From NCBI GenBank assembly GCA_965233705.1, contig CBDDTF010000002.1, positions 1-64,000 of the forward strand: 64,000 nucleotides of DNA, read 5' to 3'. This stretch comes from Algihabitans sp965233705. Lineage in GTDB: Bacteria > Pseudomonadota > Alphaproteobacteria > Kiloniellales > DSM-21159. The notes under the pieces are model-generated. The model was not told the origin of the DNA and did no database searches. It saw only the letters and a list, made by a program, of their open reading frames with translations. Shown here one piece after another: positions 57,924 through 64,000 of the stretch (within the stretch, counting starts at the first letter, position 1; each line of letters opens with the position of its first letter). The position numbers and the translations under genes are program-made.

Positions 57924-59078
57924 ATGGTCTTGAAGGTCGCCCAGCGGGGCCGCATCGCCCCCTTCATCGTCATGGACGTGGTGCGCAGCGCCAACGCGCG
58001 CGCCGCCGAGGGGGCCGAGGTGCTGCACCTGGAAGTGGGACAACCCGCGACCCGCGCGCCCGAGGCGGTGCGCGACGCCGCCAAGCGGGCGCTGGACGAA
58101 ACGCTGCTCGGCTATTCCGACGCCTTCGGCCTGCCGGAGCTGCGCCGGGCCCTGGCGGGCCACTACGCCGGAGCCTACGGCGTGACACTCGACCCGGCCC
58201 GCATCGCCGCCACGCCCGGCTCGTCCGGCGGCTTCCTGCTGGCCTTCCTCGCCGCCTTCGAACCCGGCGACCGGGTGGCGCTGGCCGCGCCCGGCTATCC
58301 GGCCTACCGCAACATCCTGCGGGCCCTCGACCTTGAGCCGGTGCTGCTGGAGAGCGACCTGGAGCACCGCTACCAGCCGACGCCCGAGCTGCTGCGACAG
58401 GCGGGCAAGCTGGACGGCCTAATCGTCGCCAGCCCCTCCAACCCCACCGGCACGGTGCTCGACCGCGACAGCCTCCAGGCCCTGGTCGACTACTGCGAGG
58501 CCGCGGGCATCCGTCTGGTCTCCGACGAGATCTACCACGGCATCACCTACGGCAGCCGCGCCACCTCGGCGCTGGAGCTGACCGACCGGGCGATCGTCAT
58601 CAACTCCTTTTCCAAGTACTTCTGCATGACCGGCTGGCGACTGGGCTGGATGGTGCTGCCGGAAGACCTGGTGCGGCCGGTCGAATGCCTGGCGCAGAAC
58701 TTCTTCGTGGCCGCGCCGACCCTGTCGCAGCATGCCGCCGTCGCCGCCTTCGACTGCACCGAGGAGCTCGACGCCCGGGTCGCCGCCTATGCGCGCAACC
58801 GCGCGATCCTGCTGGAGCGCCTGCCGGCCGCCGGCTTCGAGCGGCTGGCGCCGGCCGACGGGGCCTTCTACCTCTATGCCGATGCCGGCCGGCTGACCAA
58901 CGACAGTCCGGCCTTCTGCCGCCGCCTGCTGCAGGAGACCGGCGTCGCCATCACGCCCGGCGTCGACTTCGACCCGGCACGCGGCCACCGCTTCGTGCGC
59001 TTTTCCTTCGCCGGGTCGGAAGACACCATGCAGGCCGCCTGCGACAGGCTGGCCGCCTTCACCGGCGCCGGCGGCTGA
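57924..59078 (+). CDS. Class I/II PLP aminotransferase
   Basis: Aminotransferase of fold type I (384 aa), AspC/alanine-like class. Landmarks: LHLEVGQPA, LGYSDAFGLPELRRAL, SPSNPTGTVLD, SDEIYHGI, and the PLP lysine in SFSKYFCMTGWRLGW (Lys231). The substrate is not predictable. AGGAG is 9 bp before the ATG. It follows the GGT-like gene by 29 bp, so both are on one transcript. Confidence 0.9.
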   Translation: MVLKVAQRGRIAPFIVMDVVRSANARAAEGAEVLHLEVGQPATRAPEAVRDAAKRALDETLLGYSDAFGLPELRRALAGHYAGAYGVTLDPARIAATPGSSGGFLLAFLAAFEPGDRVALAAPGYPAYRNILRALDLEPVLLESDLEHRYQPTPELLRQAGKLDGLIVASPSNPTGTVLDRDSLQALVDYCEAAGIRLVSDEIYHGITYGSRATSALELTDRAIVINSFSKYFCMTGWRLGWMVLPEDLVRPVECLAQNFFVAAPTLSQHAAVAAFDCTEELDARVAAYARNRAILLERLPAAGFERLAPADGAFYLYADAGRLTNDSPAFCRRLLQETGVAITPGVDFDPARGHRFVRFSFAGSEDTMQAACDRLAAFTGAGG

Positions 59079-59174
59079 CAACCACCCGCCGCGAGCGGGG
59101 ATGGTCTTGCGAGGGAGGGGTCCCGACCCTGTGCCCCCCCTTTGGCCGCTCCGCCGGCCGGGTCGAAACCGCCC

Positions 59175-59312
59175 TAGAGTGATTTGCGACCGTTTGGACG
59201 CGCGCCAGCGCGTCCGCCGGTCGCAAATCACTCTAACTCTATGATGTAGAGCAGGTTTCTTGTGATCCGCGGCCCCACCGCCTGTGGGTCCAGACGATCA
59301 CCGCCTGCGCTA
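59175..59312. repeat. TAG-capped palindrome pair (locus 7)
   Basis: The first unit (59175-59235) reads TAGAGTGATTTGCGACCG and its exact complement CGGTCGCAAATCACTCTA at the other end: an 18-bp perfect arm. The linker ACTCTATGATG follows. The second unit (59247-59312) begins TAGAGCAGGTTTCTTGTGAT, identical over 20 bases to the starts at 14905 and 23998, and ends diverged. Just before the first unit, GAAACCGCCCTA recalls the end of the unit at 14968-15031. Confidence 0.9.
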
Positions 59313-59383
59313 TTGCAAGCTGTTGCAGCGGACGGCGCGGGCGGCTGCCGCCCCGGGGGTCGGCAATCGCCCGCGCTGTACCG

Positions 59384-62269
59384 TCAGCCGACGATGCGGT
59401 TCCACCAGCCCCGGCGCTTGGGCCCGGACTTGCGCAGGCCGCTCTCCGGCCGCTCGGGCTCGCCGCCCGCGGTTGCCGGCTCCGGCGTGCGCTCCGCCGC
59501 CGCGTCGGTCTGGTCTTCCGCCGCGGTCTCGGTCTTCGACTCGGCCTGCGGCTGCGGCGCAGCCTCGGCGGACGCCGCCTGGTCCGCGGCAGGCTTGTCT
59601 TCGGCGACCGGCGCCTCGGCAGCGGGGGCCTCGGCAGCCGGTGTCTCGGCCGCAGGCTTGGTCCGCTTGCGCGCGGGGCTGCGCCGCTTCGGCTTCCTCT
59701 CCTCGGCGGCCGGCGTCTCGGGCCCCGTCGCTTCCGCGGCAGGCGTTTCGGCGGCAGGCGCTTCGGTGGCCGGTGCTTCGGCGCCAGTGGCTTCGGCGCC
59801 AGTCGCCTCTGGCGCAACCGCCTCGCGCTCCGCCTCCGGTGCCGCCTTGCGGCGCGGCCGGCGGGTGCGCCGCTTCGGCTTCTCCTCGGGCGCGGGCTGG
59901 CTCTCGGCGTCGGCCGACGCCTCACCGGCCGCCGCCTCGTCCGCCGGCGCGGCTTCCGGCTCACCGGCCGTTTCCGCACCCGGCTGGGCCGCCGGTTGGG
60001 CCGCCGGCTGGGCCTGCAGGGTCTCGCCCGGCGTCGCCTCCGCGGCGGCCTCGGCCCAAGGCTCGGCCTCGCGGGAGTCGCTCTCCTCCGCGCGCGCGTC
60101 GCGGCCGTGCTCGTCCTGGTCCTCGGCGTCGCGGTCCTGCTCGTCCTGGCCCTGCTCGTCCTGGCCCTGCTCGTCCTGGGCTTGGCGCGTCTTGGAGCGG
60201 CGACGCCCGCCGCGCTTGCCGCGCCGGCGCCGCTTGGCCTTGCGGTCCTCGTCCTGCTCCTCGTCGCTCTCGGTGTACCGGCTCTCAGCCTCAACCTCGG
60301 CCGCGCCGTCGCCGGCGGCCTCGGTCAGGGCGTCCTCTTCGCGGGTCTCGGCGGCGCGCGCCTCCTCCTCGCCGCGACGCTTGCGGCCGCCGCGCCGGCC
60401 GCGCCGGCTGGTCCGGCGCTCCTCCTCGGCCTTGGCCTCCTCGCTCTCCTCTTCCTCGGCGGCCGGCTTGCCCGCCGGGAGCTGCGCCGGCGGCGTGCCT
60501 TCGCTGCTCAGACGCTTCATCTCGTAGTCCGGCGGCAGCAGCCCCTGGTCGGCGCGCACCGCGATGCCCAGGCCGTAGCGGCGCTCCAGGTCGAGGATCG
60601 CCTCGCGGCGGTCGTTGAGCAGGTAGAGCGCCACCGAGGTCGGCACGGTCAGCACCACCTCGCCGCCGCCGCGCTTGATCGCCTCCTCGGTGATCGCGCG
60701 CAGCACATGGCGGCTGGCCGAGTTGTCGGAGCGCAGGAAGCCGGTGCCGCGGCAGGCCTGGCAGACCTCGGTCTCGGTCTCGAACAAGCTGGGGCGCAGC
60801 CGCTGGCGCGACAGCTCGAGCAGCCCGAAGGGGCTGATCCGGCCGAGCTGGATGCGCGCCCGGTCGGCCTTCATCGCCTCCTTCAGGCGCCGCTCCACCT
60901 CGCGGTTGTGGCGCGGCTCCTCCATGTCGATGAAGTCGATGACGATCAGCCCCGCGAAGTCGCGCAGACGGAGCTGGCGGGCCACCTCGTCGGCGGCCTC
61001 CAGGTTGGTCTTGAGCGCCGTCTCCTCGATGTGGCGCTCGCGGGTCGCCTTGCCCGAGTTGACGTCGATGGCGACCAGCGCCTCGGTCGGGTTGATGACG
61101 ATGGAGCCGCCCGACTTCAGCCGCACCTCCGGCTCGTGCATCAGGTCGAGCTGCTGCTCCACCTCGTAGCGGTAGAGCAGCGGGATCTGGGTGTCGGCGT
61201 AGTGCTTCACGTTGCGGGCGTGGCTGGGCATCAGCATCTTCATGAAGCCCTTGGCCGCCTTGTAGCCCTCTTCGCCCTCGACCAGGATCTCCTCGGTGTC
61301 GCGGGTGTAGAGGTCGCGGATCGCCCGCTTGATCAGGTTGGCTTCCTCGTGGATCAGGGCCGGCGCGGTCGACTCCAGCGTCTTGGTGCGGATGTCGTCC
61401 CACAGCCGCAGCAGGTACTCGTAGTCGCGCCGGATCTCGGCCTTGGTGCGCTGCGCGCCGGCGGTACGCACGATCACCGCCATGCCCTCGGGGATCTCCA
61501 GCTCGCTGAGCACCGACTTCAGGCGCTTGCGATCGGCGGCGTTGCCGATCTTGCGGCTGATGCCGCCGCCCTTGGCGGTGTTGGGCATCAGCACGCAGTA
61601 GCGCCCGGCCAGGGAGAGGTAGGTGGTCAGCGCCGCGCCCTTGGTGCCGCGCTCCTCCTTGGTCACCTGCACCAGCATCACCTGCTTGCGCTTGATGACC
61701 TCCTGAATCTTGTAGCGGCGCATCAGCTTGGCGCGGCGCCGCGCGGCCTCCTCGACCTCGTCGCCGCCGACCGTGTCGACGCTGCCTTCGGTCTCGATCT
61801 CCTCGACCGGCCCCTCGCCGCCGTTGACGCCGTTGTCCTCGTCGCCGTCCTCGTCTGCGACCGGCTTGGCCCGGCGCCGGCGGCGGCCGCGCGCCGGAGC
61901 CTCGGCCCGCTCGTCCTCGTCCTCGTCGTCGTCCGCCTCCGAAGCGGCCTCCTCCTCGGCGACGGCCTCGGCCTTGGCGCGCAGCGCCTCCTCCTCGGCC
62001 AGCAGCGCCTCGCGGTCGGCGATCGGGATGCGGTAGTAGTCGGGATGGATCTCGCTGAACGGCAGGAAGCCGTGGCGATTGCCGCCGTAGTCGACGAAGG
62101 CGGCCTGCAGCGAGGGTTCGACCTTGGTGACCTTCGCCAGGTAGATGTTGCCCTTTAGCTGCGCCTTGGCCGCGGTTTCGTAGTCAAACTCCTCGACCTT
62201 CCCGTTGGAGACCACCACGACCCGCGTCTCGTCCGGGTGGGTGGCATCGATCAGCATACGCTTTGCCAT
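59384..62269 (-). CDS. rne: Ribonuclease E
   Basis: Endonuclease of mRNA decay and rRNA processing (961 aa). The S1 domain at the N-terminus is interrupted by an acidic/basic insert (about residues 95-190, with EADDDEDEDE and GRRRRRAK), as in other alphaproteobacteria. The catalytic core has the DNase I-like region with AIDVNSGKATRER and IDFIDMEEPRHN. The zinc link CQACRGTG lies at about 545. The C-terminal 350 residues are low-complexity scaffold, including a 15-bp repeat coding QDEQG and many APAAEAP-type units. The start is at MAKRMLIDAT. Confidence 0.96.
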   Translation of the reverse strand: MAKRMLIDATHPDETRVVVVSNGKVEEFDYETAAKAQLKGNIYLAKVTKVEPSLQAAFVDYGGNRHGFLPFSEIHPDYYRIPIADREALLAEEEALRAKAEAVAEEEAASEADDDEDEDERAEAPARGRRRRRAKPVADEDGDEDNGVNGGEGPVEEIETEGSVDTVGGDEVEEAARRRAKLMRRYKIQEVIKRKQVMLVQVTKEERGTKGAALTTYLSLAGRYCVLMPNTAKGGGISRKIGNAADRKRLKSVLSELEIPEGMAVIVRTAGAQRTKAEIRRDYEYLLRLWDDIRTKTLESTAPALIHEEANLIKRAIRDLYTRDTEEILVEGEEGYKAAKGFMKMLMPSHARNVKHYADTQIPLLYRYEVEQQLDLMHEPEVRLKSGGSIVINPTEALVAIDVNSGKATRERHIEETALKTNLEAADEVARQLRLRDFAGLIVIDFIDMEEPRHNREVERRLKEAMKADRARIQLGRISPFGLLELSRQRLRPSLFETETEVCQACRGTGFLRSDNSASRHVLRAITEEAIKRGGGEVVLTVPTSVALYLLNDRREAILDLERRYGLGIAVRADQGLLPPDYEMKRLSSEGTPPAQLPAGKPAAEEEESEEAKAEEERRTSRRGRRGGRKRRGEEEARAAETREEDALTEAAGDGAAEVEAESRYTESDEEQDEDRKAKRRRRGKRGGRRRSKTRQAQDEQGQDEQGQDEQDRDAEDQDEHGRDARAEESDSREAEPWAEAAAEATPGETLQAQPAAQPAAQPGAETAGEPEAAPADEAAAGEASADAESQPAPEEKPKRRTRRPRRKAAPEAEREAVAPEATGAEATGAEAPATEAPAAETPAAEATGPETPAAEERKPKRRSPARKRTKPAAETPAAEAPAAEAPVAEDKPAADQAASAEAAPQPQAESKTETAAEDQTDAAAERTPEPATAGGEPERPESGLRKSGPKRRGWWNRIVG

Positions 62270-63192
62270 GAACTCTCGACTCCAGGGCGCGCCCGGCGCC
62301 CCGACGCCGGTCTGCGGCAGGACCGCAGCCGGTGGGGGCGGCGCGAGACGCGCGCGATGTTGCGGCGCGGAACGCGCCGGGGGTTGTGCTCGGTTGGGGG
62401 GCGCGACTCGCCGAAGCGCGCAGCGGTGCCGGCGCGATGGCGGCAGACCGCAGCGCCGCGCTCGCAAACGCAGCGTTCCGGCTATGAAGCATCTGCCAGC
62501 CCATCACCTCGGGCCAAATCCTTACGTCGCTCGTGCTGCCCGGCCGGATCCGCCGCCCGATCATCGGGTGTGCCGCGGACATCGGGACGGACGCCCCGGG
62601 TTTCGAACAAGGTGGACCGGCGATCCGACGCCCGCGCCTCGGGCGCCGGCACCGAGCCGATCCGCTCGCGACAACGCCTGCGCCTGCTTCGATTTCTCGG
62701 GCGCCGACCGCCGCCGACGAGATCCTCGTGCCCTGCGGCCGGCCACCGTCTCCGCGTCGACACGACCGTCCCCGTTGCAAGAGGAACGCCTGGTTGACGC
62801 GGGCGCTGCGACCTCGCCTTTTCCTCCCGGATCGCCGGTCTTCGAGGAAAAGACACCGCAAGCCTCACCATAGGCATTCGCGCCACCGGAAACAACGACA
62901 GAATTCATCGGCCGGCGAACGGCGTTTGTGCGGCCCGGCGCCGCCGCGGCGGCGCGCCCTGGCGGCGATTCGACATATCCCGTTACCTGAAGACCGGCGC
63001 GCATCTTTCGGTGACAGCGGACTTTTTTGCGTCGCTGGCGCCGCAAAACCGTTGCGTCGGCAATAGCGGGGCGTGTATTTAAGTCCTGTCAAGGATTCGT
63101 CCCGAATACTTGGCGATTGGCGGCCCTCGCGAGCGCGCAGCCGCGCAGGTCTCGCGCCGGCTCGGGGCCGCCGCCGGGTGGGGAGTCTTCGG
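62270..63192. other. Divergent 920-bp gap between rne and amidase genes
   Basis: No supported gene lies here. The frames seen are Arg/Pro-rich and lack ribosome sites. The gap must hold the rne promoter and 5' leader (minus strand) and the amidase promoter. Near 63050-63085 the plus strand has TTGCGT-N16-18-TATTTA, a possible amidase promoter. A TTTTGCG/CGCAAAA inverted repeat lies at about 63023-63048. RNase E often controls its own leader, so the long 5' region could be regulatory. Confidence 0.45.
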
Positions 63193-64000
63193 GTGCACAA
63201 GCTGCGACGCATGACCGGCGTGCTGACCGCCCTGGCGGTCGCGCTGCTCTGCGCCCTGGCCGCGCCGGCCACCGCCAAGCCGGTGGTGGAGGACGTGCGG
63301 ATCGGCGCCCACCCCGAGTTCACGCGCTTCGTGCTCGAGTTGGATTCCGCGCCGGCCTACCGCGTCTTCGCCCTGGCCGAGCCCTACCGGGTGGTCATCG
63401 ACCTGCCGGAGATCGACTGGCCGCCCCAGGCCTCGGGCCAGGCCGGCGGCCTGATCGGGGACCTGCGCTACGGCCTGTTCACCCCCACCACCAGCCGCGT
63501 GGTGCTCGACCTGACCGGCCCGGCCAGCCTGCGCGAGGTCTTCGTGATCCCGCCGCGCAACGGCAAGGGCTACCGTCTGGTGGTCGACCTGGCGCGCACC
63601 GACCGGGCCAGCTTCCTGGCCCGCGAGCTGGACCGCAGCCTGGTGTCGGAGGAGGAGCTGCCGCTGGTGCGCGCGGCCCTGCCCAGCGCCCCGCCGGTGC
63701 CGAGCGACCCCCGGCCGACGGTGGTGATCGACGCCGGCCACGGCGGCGTCGATCCGGGCGCCATCGGCGTGTCGGGCACCTACGAGAAGAACCTGACGCT
63801 GGACTATGCCGAGGCCCTGCGCCGCAAGCTGGAGGCCAGCGGGCGCTACCGCGTGGTCATGACCCGCGAGGACGACCGCTTCATCCCCCTGCGCGACCGC
63901 TTCCGCGCGGCGGAGCAGGCGCGCGGCGACCTCTTCATCTCGCTGCACGCCAACACCCACCCCTCGGGCCGCATCCGCGGCGCCTCGGTCTACACGCTCT
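63193..64000 (+). CDS. N-acetylmuramoyl-L-alanine amidase, 3' part beyond window
   Basis: Periplasmic cell-division amidase of the AmiC type, cut at residue 269. A signal peptide (ends about PATAKP), an AMIN domain (about 35-135: FVLELDSAPAYRVFAL, DLRYGLFTPTTSRVVLDL), and then the Amidase_3 catalytic domain, beginning VVIDAGHGGVDPGAIGV with the first zinc His and later YEKNLTLDYA and the zinc HANTH. It lies opposite rne, as is common in alphaproteobacteria. The start is a GTG at 63193 with GGGGAG 7 bp upstream. Confidence 0.93.
   Translation, partial: MHKLRRMTGVLTALAVALLCALAAPATAKPVVEDVRIGAHPEFTRFVLELDSAPAYRVFALAEPYRVVIDLPEIDWPPQASGQAGGLIGDLRYGLFTPTTSRVVLDLTGPASLREVFVIPPRNGKGYRLVVDLARTDRASFLARELDRSLVSEEELPLVRAALPSAPPVPSDPRPTVVIDAGHGGVDPGAIGVSGTYEKNLTLDYAEALRRKLEASGRYRVVMTREDDRFIPLRDRFRAAEQARGDLFISLHANTHPSGRIRGASVYTL

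Noticed and set aside
59996..62158. A 720-codon plus-strand frame opposite rne
   Set aside because: It is the antisense of RNase E, whose domains are clearly visible on the other strand.
62865..63323. A 152-codon minus-strand frame between rne and the amidase
   Set aside because: It overlaps the amidase start on the opposite strand and is Arg/Ser-rich without a ribosome site.

Overview
The window looks like chromosomal DNA from a very GC-rich alphaproteobacterium, probably Rhodospirillales in the broad sense. The evidence is an Ala/Ile-tRNA-containing rRNA operon of alphaproteobacterial type, an NDUFA12 homologue of complex I, the neighbourhood mlaD / DUF2155 / aat / accC-accB-aroQ, plant-type glutamate-cysteine ligase, DUF4170 and DUF6352 proteins, and RNase E with a large insert near its N-terminal S1 domain. 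No phage, plasmid, IS element, integrase or CRISPR array is visible. Nearly all genes are ordinary core genes.

Layout. 1-5754: a complete minus-strand rRNA operon (promoter, leader boxA, 16S, tRNA-Ile, tRNA-Ala, second boxA, 23S), with the first bases of 5S at the left edge. 5755-6759: about 1 kb with no gene, holding a 13-bp tandem repeat. 6760-13242: an M23 endopeptidase, an MFS exporter, and a LysR regulator divergent from a gamma-butyrobetaine-dioxygenase-like gene plus an EamA exporter. 13319-18065: methyltransferase, VOC protein, a palindrome array, PmbA and an M20 peptidase. 18200-20019: a coupled pair of a small membrane protein and an unusual six-helix chemoreceptor. 20085-29799: ubiD, small lipoprotein and hypotheticals, a PAS protein, an ETF-beta lysine methyltransferase-like gene, ubiA, rsmE, gshA and a RidA-like gene. 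30013-32799: clpB behind a textbook sigma-32 promoter. 32893-43102: a 2OG oxygenase with TPRs, an anchored GST, a lipid kinase, then an envelope-lipid cluster (LpxH-like, glycosyltransferase, MsbA, DUF374 acyltransferase, LpxK, LpxL-like). 43202-53651: asd, DUF962, DUF6352, NDUFA12, mlaD, mscS, DUF2155, aat, accC, accB, aroQ and a SulP transporter. 53888-64000: DsbA-like, M48 protease, a GGT-like lipoprotein, an aminotransferase, rne, and an amidase cut by the window end.

The most distinctive signal is not a gene. It is a family of 55-65 bp intergenic palindromes with TAGAG...CTCTA ends, at no fewer than six loci and in several core types, often in pairs joined by a conserved linker. In five genes the stop codon TAG is itself the outer three bases of a palindrome. 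At 23998-24062 one palindrome supplies the stops of both convergent neighbours. A second theme is in-frame 15- or 18-bp minisatellites, mostly in the termini of otherwise conserved proteins.
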